Shown: positions 1-8,659, numbered from the stretch's first letter. The stretch: 32,559 nucleotides of DNA from Sulfurimonas sp. (GCA_027448805.1 DAIDMU010000018.1:1-32559); one strand, 5' to 3'. Program-made: numbers and translations. The notes: generated by a model not told the origin, from the sequence alone.

Positions 1-1770
1 ATCATTTTTTTCTTGTTCTGTTATAAACATAGAGCAAGATAAATCATTTTTAAGTTTACTCGAAACTGCGCTTGCATCATAACCGAGCGACTCAAGTATC
101 TCTAAAATACTTTTTGATTCAACCGCATTTTTTATCTCATACGAGTACTCATCTATAATAATGGTGTATTCGCTAGGGTGTGTAAATAGGTTGTGGTTCA
201 TTCCAAGCGTCTCTTGATAGGCGCCTACATTGAAAAAACCTAGAAAATACTCTTCCTCATCCAAATTTACATCGTGAAGATAGAGCGGTTTGTCAGGATT
301 AAAACCTATCTCCCCGTCGCTGTCACACGTAATATCCCAAAGAGAAGCTGCTCGAAGAGGCGTCGTGTTAAGATGGTGCAACGGCATAACGGGGAAGTGC
401 TGATTTAATCCCCAATAGTCAGGCAAACTCTGGAATATCGAAGCGTTTATAAGGTATCTCTCTTGCAATTTTACTTGTAGCTGAGCCAGCTCATCTGTGG
501 GATTAGATGATTTTAGATAGAGTGCTCTTTTTATAATATTGTGAACCAAGATTTCTGCGTTTGAACGGTCTTGCAGGTCAATATATCCCAAATCAAATAG
601 AGTTAAAACAGATTCCATATGGTCAAGAGCATCATGCAGGTACTCAATACAGTTTGTATTATTTAAGAGTTTGTTTAGCTCTATAAGCTCTTCGATAAGC
701 GGCGGATTTACTTTTTTAAAGTTAAGCAGCTTCTCTTGGAAGTCCTGCGTAAAAAGTTCCAATACGGGAGTGATAAGTACGGCATGCGAAGCTACGATAA
801 ATCTCCCTGATTCCGTGAAAATATCAGGATGTGTAACATTTTTTGCATTCATAATCTCGCCAAGAAGGAAAACAACGCTGCTTGAAAACTCGTCAATAGA
901 GTAGTTGCGAGAGTTAGAGTGGGTGTGCTGGTCGTATTCAACTGCCAAACCTCCACCTATGTTTATGCTGTTTAGTTTTGTTGCGCCCATTTTTTTAAGT
1001 TCTGCGTAGATATTTCCGGCTTCTCTTAGAGCTTTTTTAAGAGGAGCTATATCAGACATTTGAGAGCCGATATGAAAGTGAATCATGCTTAGATAATCCA
1101 GAAGATTCGCCTCTCTTAAAAGTGTAATTGCCTCAATAATCTCTGTTGACGTTAATCCAAATTTTGCATCCACGCCGCCGCTTTTTGCCCATATGCCGCT
1201 GCCGGCACTGTGAAGCCTTACCCTAATGCCGATATTTGGAACTTTTAAATTGCACTCTTTGGCAACATCTATAATAGTTTCTAGCTCCCCTAGGCCCTCA
1301 ATGGTAATTGTGATGTTGTGTCCACTTTGAGCCGCTATAAAGCCGAGCGTAATCATCTCTTTGTCTTTAAAACCGTTTACGGTGATATTTGCTCCGCTTG
1401 GAGTTTTACTCATAGCTAAAATCAGCTCCGCTTTAGAACCGGCTTCTAAACCGTAATTAAACTGTGCGCCTTGAGATGTTACCGCTTCAATGGCATGCGG
1501 AAATTGATTTACTTTTAATGGAAAAACAGCGCTAAAAGCACCTTTATAATTATTTTGTTGTATAGCTTTGTCAAAATAACTGTAAAGAGTTCTTATCTGG
1601 CTCTTTATTAAGTGTGGAAACCTGAGTAAAATCGGTCCTCTGACATCGTTTGAGCGAATCTCTTCAACTATTTGAAGGAGTGACGGCATACATTTGTAAT
1701 TTAATTTTATTTGACCATCTTCAATAATAAAGTTTTTATTTGACCAAATGTCGAGACCGAAATTTTTCAT
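1..1770 (-). CDS. speA: Biosynthetic arginine decarboxylase SpeA (3' end cut by window edge)
   Basis: Converts L-arginine to agmatine and CO2 with pyridoxal phosphate, the first step of the agmatine route to polyamines; cytoplasmic. The 590 visible residues begin MKNFGLDIWS and lack only a short C-terminus. Visible landmarks are the PLP lysine in AVFPLKVNQ (about K86), the glycine-rich phosphate-binding stretch NIGGGLAVEYD, the FTESGR motif and the catalytic cysteine in DITCDSDG (about C482). The order is the usual alanine-racemase-type barrel followed by a beta domain. The ATG at 1770 is chosen because the known N-terminus fits. It is the last visible gene of a minus-strand operon and starts 9 bp after the stop of the glutamate-synthase-like gene. 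The frame is open to base 1, so the protein is truncated only by the window. Identification is firm. Confidence 0.95.
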   Translation of the reverse strand, partial: MKNFGLDIWSNKNFIIEDGQIKLNYKCMPSLLQIVEEIRSNDVRGPILLRFPHLIKSQIRTLYSYFDKAIQQNNYKGAFSAVFPLKVNQFPHAIEAVTSQGAQFNYGLEAGSKAELILAMSKTPSGANITVNGFKDKEMITLGFIAAQSGHNITITIEGLGELETIIDVAKECNLKVPNIGIRVRLHSAGSGIWAKSGGVDAKFGLTSTEIIEAITLLREANLLDYLSMIHFHIGSQMSDIAPLKKALREAGNIYAELKKMGATKLNSINIGGGLAVEYDQHTHSNSRNYSIDEFSSSVVFLLGEIMNAKNVTHPDIFTESGRFIVASHAVLITPVLELFTQDFQEKLLNFKKVNPPLIEELIELNKLLNNTNCIEYLHDALDHMESVLTLFDLGYIDLQDRSNAEILVHNIIKRALYLKSSNPTDELAQLQVKLQERYLINASIFQSLPDYWGLNQHFPVMPLHHLNTTPLRAASLWDITCDSDGEIGFNPDKPLYLHDVNLDEEEYFLGFFNVGAYQETLGMNHNLFTHPSEYTIIIDEYSYEIKNAVESKSILEILESLGYDASAVSSKLKNDLSCSMFITEQEKND

Positions 1771-1779
1771 ATCAATATC

Positions 1780-3507
1780 CTATACATGTAATTTTTGTTG
1801 AAAGTATTCATCTATGTCGAAATATATTTCGTCGTTTCTGTTTTTAAAGGTAAGTTTTGATTTATCAAGTTTGCTTATATGCTCTATGCCCATAACCGCC
1901 ATCATCATCTTCATTCCCTTTAGCAGGTTGGCGTGATAACTTGCTATCTCATGACCTTTTTTGACAACTAGATATGAAGCTCTTTTTTTCTCATCCTGCG
2001 TTGCCATGCCGACCGGACAGACATGAGTGCCAAAACCAGAACACATGTGCGCACGAATACATCCGCCGCTCATCATGAAACCTCTGGCAATTCCAATGGC
2101 ATCAGCTCCCATGCACATTGTGATTATCACATCATCTGGAGTTAAAATTTTACCGCTGGCTATAATTTTAACGTCATCACGGATATTGTACTTTTTGAGC
2201 ATGCTGTCCAATATGTAGAGTGCATTATTTGTTGTTAATCCAACAGACTCCATAAGTTCAAGAGGTGCGGTTGCACTTCCGCCTTCTCCGCTGTCTATGG
2301 TAATAAAGTCAGGTGTGTTTTTACCACCGCTTTTTCTTGAAGCAATCTCTTTTACCATCTCTTCAACGGCATCAGAGTCAGAGACAACAATCTTAAAGCC
2401 GACAGGCTTCTTTGATAAATTTTGCAATTTTTCAACAAAATCAAGCAGATGAGAGGTTGTGTCTGCATAAGGAAAACGGTTTGGAGAAAAAACATCTTTA
2501 CCTTCTGGAACTCCTCTATAATAAGCAATATCAGCCGTAACCTTGCTTCCTGCCAACTTGCCGCCTGTCTGTTTTGCGCCTTGGGCAATTTTTATCTCGG
2601 TCATACGGCAGAATTTCATTACTTTTTGATATTTTAACTCATCAAATTTGCCATCTGCATCTCTAACGCCGTAGAGTCCGGAGCCCATTTGAAAAACTAT
2701 ATTTGGTATATCGCTTGGAATCTCTTTTGGAAAAGCTTCAAGCGGCGCATCCCAGTTTACTCTAAAAAGTACATTTGTCGCTTTGTCGTAAATGTATGTG
2801 TTTTGCGTTTTATGATGAAGTAAAATAGTTCTATACCACTTTGTTGCGATAGCTTTGTTAAAGAAAAAATCACCTATTTTGAAAACAGATTCTGCAAGCG
2901 GCGTACTTTTTATAATCTCAAGATAATCGCAGCTGTTTAAATCGGGCTTATGAGTATATAAATGATTTGAAGTCAAAGAACCTTCACCTGTGTTTATCGT
3001 AAGTGACGATTCGACTCCGGCCAGAGCAAATGCACGGATAGCCTCTGGGCTTAGTGCTCCATCACTCATCGCAGAGCGGATAATAGGTGTGTGTGAAACA
3101 AAAGGTATCTCTCTGTTTTTTCCGAATGTTACGCTCATATCTTTACTTACTTCGTTGTCATTTAAAACATTGGAAACGTGTTTAACTATAAAGCTAGAAC
3201 CTGAAATTGGCTGCGAAACAGAGAAGGATTTGTAATTTGGGACATCTTTAGCGGCTTTGTAAACCCAATCAACCTTGTCTTTAGAGTCATAAAAAGTCTC
3301 CTCGCCGAAATATTGTCTAAATGGCTCTCTTAATGCCTCAAAAAAATATCTAAATCTTCCGATTATTGGATAATTAATCAGCAGAGCATGATTTCTTTGA
3401 ACATACTTATCGTGGATATATAGCATGACCAAGCCAACTAAGCCAATTAGGACAAAAAACTCTATAAATTGAGCAAAAAGTTCCCAGATGCTATGAATAA
3501 ACTCCAT
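1780..3507 (-). CDS. FMN-binding glutamate-synthase-like protein with N-terminal membrane anchor
   Basis: Matches the FMN/Fe-S synthase domain of glutamate synthase (GltB C-terminal part, COG0069) as a stand-alone protein of 575 residues without a glutamine amidotransferase domain. One hydrophobic helix lies at about residues 11-30. The FMN barrel carries SGGKNTPDF, TIDSGEGGSATAP and GADAIGIARG. Three cysteines (about C483, C489, C497) sit where glutamate synthases bind a 3Fe-4S cluster, but the second gap is seven residues rather than the usual four. I chose ATG 3507, seven bases after a GAGG site, giving a TGATG junction with the hisS stop; a TTG one codon upstream is the alternative. Substrate and electron donor are unknown: proteins of this class are often called glutamate synthase without proof. 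It lies between hisS and speA in one operon. Confidence 0.8.
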   Translation of the reverse strand: MEFIHSIWELFAQFIEFFVLIGLVGLVMLYIHDKYVQRNHALLINYPIIGRFRYFFEALREPFRQYFGEETFYDSKDKVDWVYKAAKDVPNYKSFSVSQPISGSSFIVKHVSNVLNDNEVSKDMSVTFGKNREIPFVSHTPIIRSAMSDGALSPEAIRAFALAGVESSLTINTGEGSLTSNHLYTHKPDLNSCDYLEIIKSTPLAESVFKIGDFFFNKAIATKWYRTILLHHKTQNTYIYDKATNVLFRVNWDAPLEAFPKEIPSDIPNIVFQMGSGLYGVRDADGKFDELKYQKVMKFCRMTEIKIAQGAKQTGGKLAGSKVTADIAYYRGVPEGKDVFSPNRFPYADTTSHLLDFVEKLQNLSKKPVGFKIVVSDSDAVEEMVKEIASRKSGGKNTPDFITIDSGEGGSATAPLELMESVGLTTNNALYILDSMLKKYNIRDDVKIIASGKILTPDDVIITMCMGADAIGIARGFMMSGGCIRAHMCSGFGTHVCPVGMATQDEKKRASYLVVKKGHEIASYHANLLKGMKMMMAVMGIEHISKLDKSKLTFKNRNDEIYFDIDEYFQQKLHV

Positions 3508-4718
3508 CAAAATTCCTCAATCTTGAGAATTGCTTCTGTTTTGCCTTCCAAATCTTTTACCCATATTGTGCCGTTATTTAGCTCATCTTCGCCGATTACG
3601 CAGCAAAATTTTGCATTAATTTTGTCTGCGGCTTTGAGATGATTTTTTAGATTTTTAGCTTTGTAATCCACAACTGCCTTATCTGTTTTTCTCTTTTTTT
3701 GCGCTATCTTTACGGCTATATCAACGGCTTTATCATCCATCGCCCCGATATAGTAGCCATCTCTTTTAATCTCTGGCATAACTATCAGCTCCATAAGCCT
3801 CTCAATTCCCATTGCAAAACCTACAGCCGGAGTAGGGCGGCCATCTAAAAACTCCACAAGTCTGTCATAGCGTCCGCCGCCTGCTATTGCACTCTGGCTT
3901 CCTATGTTGTCGCTTACAAACTCAAATGCAGTTTTAGAGTAGTAGTCAAGACCGCGAACAAGATTTGTATTTACTTCATATAAAATAGCGTTATTTTCTA
4001 AAATCTTCTTAAGTGTGGCAAAATCATCATTGCATCCAGAGCATAAGTTGTGTATGAGTTTTGGAGCGCCGACGTAAAGTTCTTGACAAGCGCCATTTTT
4101 GCAATCAAGGACTCTGATTGGGTTTGTTTCAACTCTGCGGATACAATCCTCGCAGATGCCGTCTTTGCACTCCTGTACAAACTTTACCAGCTTTTCGCGG
4201 TAGGAAGGCATACAGCTGTTGTCACCGAGTGAGTTTATTTGAAGTCTATATCCTATGCCGAGCTCTTTTAAAATATCACTGACCATCATAATCATAGCCG
4301 CGTCTTCATAGACGCTATCAACCCCGAAGCTCTCGACTCCGAACTGATGAAACTGCCTTAGTCTTCCTTTTTGGGGTCTCTCATATCTAAACATTGCGCC
4401 GTGGTAGAAAAATCTGTGAATTCCGCCTGCGCGGTCAAGTTTTTTTTGTATAAATGCGCGGACCACCCCTGCGGTCCCCTCTGGGCGAAGACAGACATCG
4501 TTTTCGCCTTTGTCGATAAACTGATACATCTCTTTGCCGACAATATCGCTTGATTCGCCTACTGAGCGTTTAAAAAGTGCTGTTTCTTCAAGCAGAGGTG
4601 TTTGAATAAAGTGAAAACCATACCTTTGAGCAACCATTGTAGCGGTGCTTATAAAGTAAGTGAATCTCTCGTAATCTTCACTTAAAATATCATTCATTCC
4701 TCTTAGTGAACTAATCAT
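3507..4718 (-). CDS. hisS: Histidine--tRNA ligase
   Basis: Charges tRNA-His with histidine using ATP; a class II synthetase of 403 residues, the usual bacterial size. Visible motifs are RGMND at residues 6-10, LRPEGTAGVVRAF (about 77-89), motif 2 FRYERPQKGR (110-119), the histidine-specific LVRGLDYYSKTAFE (253-266) and GGGRYD (280-285), and motif 3 VGFAMGIERL (299-308). A cysteine-rich stretch (C184, C189, C192, C206, C211, C226, C229) lies in the insertion domain, as in many bacterial enzymes of this family, and could bind zinc. The C-terminal anticodon domain is present. The start has an AGGA site. It is the first gene of the operon with the glutamate-synthase-like gene and speA; its stop overlaps the next start by one base. 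Confidence 0.97.
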   Translation of the reverse strand: MISSLRGMNDILSEDYERFTYFISTATMVAQRYGFHFIQTPLLEETALFKRSVGESSDIVGKEMYQFIDKGENDVCLRPEGTAGVVRAFIQKKLDRAGGIHRFFYHGAMFRYERPQKGRLRQFHQFGVESFGVDSVYEDAAMIMMVSDILKELGIGYRLQINSLGDNSCMPSYREKLVKFVQECKDGICEDCIRRVETNPIRVLDCKNGACQELYVGAPKLIHNLCSGCNDDFATLKKILENNAILYEVNTNLVRGLDYYSKTAFEFVSDNIGSQSAIAGGGRYDRLVEFLDGRPTPAVGFAMGIERLMELIVMPEIKRDGYYIGAMDDKAVDIAVKIAQKKRKTDKAVVDYKAKNLKNHLKAADKINAKFCCVIGEDELNNGTIWVKDLEGKTEAILKIEEF

Positions 4719-4839
4719 CAGCTTCCTCGAATATATCTTTTATTTTTTATGAAAGGATACCATTTTTTGCTTATATTTGATTTACTATAGTGTTGTTTTT
4801 AAAAAAATATAAGTAAAGGAGTAGAATTTATTTTTTACA

Positions 4840-4866
4840 TTGAATTAAATAATAAAGTCTTATACT
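4840..4866 (+). promoter_or_regulatory. Candidate sodB promoter in the hisS/sodB divergent region
   Basis: TTGAAT at 4840-4845 and TATACT at 4861-4866 resemble -35 and -10 boxes, but the 15-base spacer is short. The -10 box would give a leader of about 30 bases before the sodB ATG at 4904, which has a GAGGA ribosome site at 4892-4896. The whole 185-bp gap (4719-4903) separates two divergent genes; I see no small gene or terminator in it. No iron-box match is claimed. Confidence 0.4.
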
Positions 4867-4903
4867 TAGTGTGTAGTAAATTTAAATAAGCGAGGATAAT
4901 AAG

Positions 4904-5581
4904 ATGATAGAGTTAAGAAAATTGCCTTTTGGTGAAAATGCACTTGAGCCTTTTATCTCTGCGGAGACACTGCAGTACCATTACGGCAAGCACCATGCAG
5001 GCTACGTAAATAAGCTAAATGAATTGATTAAAGGGACTGAATTTGATAACATGTCTCTCTCTTCAATCATTCGTGATTCGGACGGGGCTGTTTTTAATAA
5101 TTCTGCACAGGTGTTTAACCACACGTTTTATTGGAACAGTCTTAGCGGTACAAAATCAGCTCCAAGCGGTAAACTGCTGTTAAAGATAAATCATGATTTT
5201 GGTTCCGTTGATGCGCTGAAAAAAGAGTTTATTGAGGCAGGTGTTACACTTTTTGGATCAGGCTGGGTATGGTTAGTAAGAGAGCCAAAAGGCAGATTGA
5301 AAGTTATAAAAACAGAGAATGCCAAAACACCGCTTAGTTCTCACTATGTGCCGTTGCTTGTATGTGATGTTTGGGAACATGCGTATTACATCGATTATAG
5401 AAATATGCGTATAAAATATTTAGATGAGTTCTGGAACCATATTAATTGGGAATTTGCGCTCAGGGCGTATGGTAAAACGGACAACTCTGTTTTTATCGGA
5501 ACTGAACCTTGCAATGATATACATGACCCGTTTTGTAAAATTTTTGATGAACTTCAGAGTATAGACAGGGTGACAAGCTAG
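4904..5581 (+). CDS. sodB: Superoxide dismutase [Fe]
   Basis: Dismutates superoxide to oxygen and hydrogen peroxide; cytoplasmic iron enzyme. Metal ligands align with E. coli SodB: H26 (YHYGKHH), H73 (NHTFYWN), D155 and H159 (DVWEHAYY). Q69 and the alanine of NAKTPL mark the iron rather than the manganese type. At 225 residues it is about 30 longer than E. coli SodB. The extra C-terminal tail holds two cysteines (C203, C211) and is otherwise hydrophilic. It is a single plus-strand gene between two minus-strand operons and ends 10 bp before the stop of the HPP gene (convergent). Identification is firm; the role of the tail is unknown. Confidence 0.96.
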   Translation: MIELRKLPFGENALEPFISAETLQYHYGKHHAGYVNKLNELIKGTEFDNMSLSSIIRDSDGAVFNNSAQVFNHTFYWNSLSGTKSAPSGKLLLKINHDFGSVDALKKEFIEAGVTLFGSGWVWLVREPKGRLKVIKTENAKTPLSSHYVPLLVCDVWEHAYYIDYRNMRIKYLDEFWNHINWEFALRAYGKTDNSVFIGTEPCNDIHDPFCKIFDELQSIDRVTS

Positions 5582-5591
5582 GCTTTTTGGA

Positions 5592-6146
5592 TTAATACCA
5601 GTAGAGAGGATAGTGTCTTTTAGTATTGTTTGACATATTGTTTACAATCAGGGCTACTATAAGCATCATAACTGCTCCCAAAGCTATCGGTGTTAACGGA
5701 TAAATCCAGCCAAGAGATTGGATATGCTCGCTGCCAATAACGTAGATAAGAGCAGTGGCTCCGCCCGGAGGATGCATTGTAAGTGTTAGATGCATTGCCA
5801 AAACAGAGAGTGAAACACTAAGCGCGCATAATAGCTCTATATCTAGCATACCGCCAAAACTCTTAACTAAAAAAACTGAAATAAAAGCGGAGAGAACATG
5901 CCCGCCTATTAAATTCCTAGGCTGCGAAAAGGGCACTTCAGGCGCTCCGTAGATTAGGACTGCGGAAGCCCCAAAAGAGCCAAGAAGAAAGAAGCTGTCG
6001 TGCGTAGAAAATGAGCTGCTGAAAACCGACATCATATAGATGCCAATGAATGCGCCCACAACAGACCATAAAATCTTAGTCATCGACTTTCTTGCAGGTC
6101 TGACATCTTTTGATCTCATTCTTTGGAAGTATCTTCTTAATCGCAT
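5592..6146 (-). CDS. HPP family integral membrane protein
   Basis: A 184-residue membrane protein with about four hydrophobic segments. It carries the family signatures SFGASAVLIYG, FSQPRN and HPPGGATALI, the last giving the family its name. HPP proteins are poorly characterised; a nitrite transport role has been reported for cyanobacterial and plastid members, so anion transport is possible but unproven here. I chose ATG 6146 because GGGAG precedes it at good spacing; the frame extends to a TTG at 6215 that overlaps the tmk stop but lacks a ribosome site. It is the last gene of the flgA-ubiX-coaD-tmk operon, 65 bp after tmk, and converges on sodB. Family assignment is good; function is open. 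Confidence 0.85.
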   Translation of the reverse strand: MRLRRYFQRMRSKDVRPARKSMTKILWSVVGAFIGIYMMSVFSSSFSTHDSFFLLGSFGASAVLIYGAPEVPFSQPRNLIGGHVLSAFISVFLVKSFGGMLDIELLCALSVSLSVLAMHLTLTMHPPGGATALIYVIGSEHIQSLGWIYPLTPIALGAVMMLIVALIVNNMSNNTKRHYPLYWY

Positions 6147-6211
6147 CTCTTCTCCCGCTGAAAAATATGTCGAATAATAAGTCTTTTTTAAAAAATATCT
6201 ATTGACAAGTA

Positions 6212-6790
6212 TCAATAATAACTGATATTGCTTAATATCTCTTTTGTTATTTCATCTATGCTTTTTTTTGCGTCAATGACTACAAGCTCTATATTTAGGA
6301 GTTTTGCGGCTCTAATTAGCGCTTCTTGGATTTTTAAAAGATACTCTTCGCCCCTTAGTTCAATGCCATCTAGTTTTTTTTGAGAAAGTCTAAAAGAGAG
6401 CTCCTCTTTTGTAAGAGAAAGTAAAAAAACTTTCTGCGGATAGATGCCGCCTGTTGCAAATCTGTTTAGGTGCAAGATGGCTGTTTCGCTGATTTCGCCC
6501 TGTACAAGTGCATAAGCAACACCGCTGACAACGCTTCTGTCGGAGATTATCATCTTATCTAGATTCGGTTCAACAACTTCTTTCATATGCTCTGCACGGT
6601 CGGCTAAAAAGAGCAAAAATTCAGCTTTTTTACTCTTTGTTTTTGCACTTAAAACTATCTCCCTTATCTCTTTTCCAGCTTCTGTTCCACCTGGTTCTTT
6701 TGTGATTATCGCATCTCTGAAATGTGCTCTTAGTTTTTCTATTTGCGTGCTTTTGCCCGCCGTATCAATTCCCTCTATCGCAATGTACAT
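6212..6790 (-). CDS. tmk: Thymidylate kinase
   Basis: Phosphorylates dTMP to dTDP with ATP, a required step in dTTP synthesis; cytoplasmic. The 192-residue protein has the P-loop GIDTAGKST at 7-15, the substrate motif KEPGGTEAGKEIR (about 31-43) and the DR motif SDRSVVSG at about 83-90, where many homologues have DRY. The LID region is near QKKLDGIELRGEEY. Its start overlaps the 3' end of coaD by 16 bp, so translation is probably coupled. The length is normal for the family at slightly under 200 residues. Confidence 0.95.
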   Translation of the reverse strand: MYIAIEGIDTAGKSTQIEKLRAHFRDAIITKEPGGTEAGKEIREIVLSAKTKSKKAEFLLFLADRAEHMKEVVEPNLDKMIISDRSVVSGVAYALVQGEISETAILHLNRFATGGIYPQKVFLLSLTKEELSFRLSQKKLDGIELRGEEYLLKIQEALIRAAKLLNIELVVIDAKKSIDEITKEILSNISYY

Positions 6791-7266
6791 GATTTCATAT
6801 TTCCTATAATTTTTTGAACCTCTTTTGGAACCAGATGTTCGGTTTTTGCATTAAATTTCAGAAGATTTCTGACAATGGATGAGCTTATAAACGCATGTTG
6901 GAGTTTTGGCATAAGATAAACAGTCTCGATTGTATCATCAAGGGAGTTATTTAGATACCCAAGTTGGAGTTCATACTCAAAATCGCTCACTGCACGCAGA
7001 CCGCGGATTAAAACAGTGGCATTGTGTGTACGAGCTAGCTCAACCGTAAGATTGTCAAAGCCGACAACTACGACATTATCCAGACCGGCAACCGCTTCTT
7101 TTACCATATTTATTCGCTCATCCAGCGTAAACATCGGTTTTTTGTCATTTGATATTGCCACCGCTATAATCAACTTGTCAAAAAGCACCAAAGTTCTCTC
7201 TATGATGTCAAAATGTCCGTTTGTAATTGGATCAAACGTCCCAGGATAGATTGCTATTTTTTTCAT
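6775..7266 (-). CDS. coaD: Phosphopantetheine adenylyltransferase
   Basis: Adds AMP from ATP to 4'-phosphopantetheine to make dephospho-CoA, the fourth step of coenzyme A synthesis. The 163-residue protein begins MKKIAIYPGTFDP, with the nucleotidyltransferase TxGH-type site (NGHFD, H18) and the ISSSIVRNL motif toward the C-terminus. I chose the ATG at 7266, which overlaps the ubiX stop as ATGA; an in-frame ATG three codons upstream (7275) is the alternative. The 3' end overlaps tmk by 16 bp. Adjacency of tmk, coaD, ubiX and flgA is, as I recall, conserved in Campylobacter and Helicobacter. Confidence 0.95.
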   Translation of the reverse strand: MKKIAIYPGTFDPITNGHFDIIERTLVLFDKLIIAVAISNDKKPMFTLDERINMVKEAVAGLDNVVVVGFDNLTVELARTHNATVLIRGLRAVSDFEYELQLGYLNNSLDDTIETVYLMPKLQHAFISSSIVRNLLKFNAKTEHLVPKEVQKIIGNMKSCTLR

Positions 7267-7793
7267 TGTTCCCATCTTTTATAAAGGTTGTTTTCGATTC
7301 CGAGCAGGTCAAACCATTTGCCAATGACAAAATTTTCCATCTCATCCAATGTTTGTTGCTCTGAGTAGTAGGCCATAACCGGCGGAGCGATTATCACACC
7401 CAAAGTTGCCAACTTTTGCATATTTTCCAGTGCAATGGCAGAAAACGGCATCTCACGCGGTGCAAGAATAAGTTTTTTATGCTCTTTTATCATTACACCG
7501 GCACATCTTGTAACCAGATTGTCTGCGATTCCGCAAGCAATTTTTGCAAGAGTGTTCATGCTGCAAGGCGCAATTATCATCGCATCAACTCCAAACGAGC
7601 CGGAAGCTATGCTTGCAGATATGCTTTCATTTTCATGAATAGTTATATTCATCTCTTTGTCTAAAACAATCTCGGAATTTTTTGTCATTATAAAATGTTT
7701 ATCAATCTCTTTTGGAAGCAGTTTGAGTATTTTTACGCCTAGATTTACCCCGCTTGCACCGCTGACGGCTACTACGATTTTACGATTTTTCAC
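7263..7793 (-). CDS. ubiX: Flavin prenyltransferase UbiX
   Basis: UbiX-family flavoprotein that attaches a dimethylallyl unit to FMN, making the prenylated cofactor used by UbiD-type decarboxylases. The 176-residue protein has the N-terminal flavin loop VSGASGVNLG, the SMNTLAKIACGIADNL segment, and the conserved LAPREMPFS and PPVMAYY stretches. The start is GTG at 7793, preceded by GGAG at good spacing, and overlaps the flgA stop as GTGA. No ubiD gene is visible in the window. Older annotations of this family say phenylacrylic acid or 3-octaprenyl-4-hydroxybenzoate decarboxylase. Confidence 0.93.
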   Translation of the reverse strand: MKNRKIVVAVSGASGVNLGVKILKLLPKEIDKHFIMTKNSEIVLDKEMNITIHENESISASIASGSFGVDAMIIAPCSMNTLAKIACGIADNLVTRCAGVMIKEHKKLILAPREMPFSAIALENMQKLATLGVIIAPPVMAYYSEQQTLDEMENFVIGKWFDLLGIENNLYKRWEQ

Positions 7794-8659
7794 TCTATCT
7801 CCGCCGTGCCAGAGCCTGTAACTCTTGCTTTTAAAATTTTTCCACTGTTATTTTGAAGATTTATTATATCATTTACTTTACCATCTTGAAGAGCTTTTGC
7901 GCTAAAAGTTATAGCTATGCCGTCTTGGTACAAAATTACGTTAACCATAGAATCTCTTCGAATTACATCCAGCACTTCAATATCCCTTATCGTCAAGATC
8001 ATATCTTTTGGTATATGTCGCTTTGCTTGAAGAGATTTGGTTTCTATATTTTGCAGCGGTTTGTCTCTGAAGCTGTCCAGCTGCACACTCTTTTTAATGC
8101 AGTTTAACAGTGAGAGATGTGTCTCTTTTTTGATTATATCTTTGCTTACATATACATCAACATTCGCAATTATGTAGTAGTCAAAAAAAACTTTTTTATT
8201 TTCTTTGCTCTTAATATTAATAGTTCCACTGCTTGATAAAAAATCGTTATTTCTAATATTTACAATATAGTTTTCAGGCAAAGATGTTAAATATCCCCTT
8301 GGTTTAATAAAAATGCTCTTTATATCTATGTTTTCATACTTTTTTTTATAATAATCTTTTATTTCTTGCTCAATGTAAGATGTGTCAATAGGACTTTTTA
8401 AAATAAAGTTTATGTAATTACTCTTGGCGCTGTAATTTTTATATCCGTGTTTCTCAAGCAGTTTTATAAAATCTTTTGCTTTTATTTTTTGCGAATATCT
8501 GCCATCCTCGATTGTTGCTATGTGAAAATCATTTTTAGAATCAGGAGCTATGCAAGCAAAGGTAACATTTTTTGTATCGACATAGTAGACCTCTTCAAGT
8601 GAGTTGTCGGCATACAGATTTAGCAAAATCAAAGATATAAGCACTGTTTTTAAAAACAT
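7790..8659 (-). CDS. flgA: Flagellar basal body P-ring formation chaperone FlgA
   Basis: A periplasmic protein needed to assemble the FlgI P-ring of the flagellum. The 289-residue protein starts with a signal-peptide-like hydrophobic stretch (about residues 2-17, ending near YADNS). The last roughly 90 residues form the SAF-type domain (KRHIPKDMILTIRDIE through VTGSGTAEIE) typical of FlgA. The N-terminal half is poorly conserved, as is usual in this phylum. It overlaps ubiX by 4 bp, so this flagellar gene leads an operon of cofactor and nucleotide genes. An extended -10 box lies about 30 bp upstream. Family call is good because of the C-terminal domain and the synteny. Confidence 0.88.
   Translation of the reverse strand: MFLKTVLISLILLNLYADNSLEEVYYVDTKNVTFACIAPDSKNDFHIATIEDGRYSQKIKAKDFIKLLEKHGYKNYSAKSNYINFILKSPIDTSYIEQEIKDYYKKKYENIDIKSIFIKPRGYLTSLPENYIVNIRNNDFLSSSGTINIKSKENKKVFFDYYIIANVDVYVSKDIIKKETHLSLLNCIKKSVQLDSFRDKPLQNIETKSLQAKRHIPKDMILTIRDIEVLDVIRRDSMVNVILYQDGIAITFSAKALQDGKVNDIINLQNNSGKILKARVTGSGTAEIE

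Noticed and set aside
4719-4903. Possible small RNA or riboswitch in the hisS/sodB gap
   Set aside because: No stable hairpin with a T run or known riboswitch pattern was seen; the gap is adequately explained by two divergent promoters.
6147-6215. TTG-started extension of the HPP protein
   Set aside because: No ribosome site precedes the TTG, while the internal ATG at 6146 has GGGAG at good spacing. Not fully excluded.
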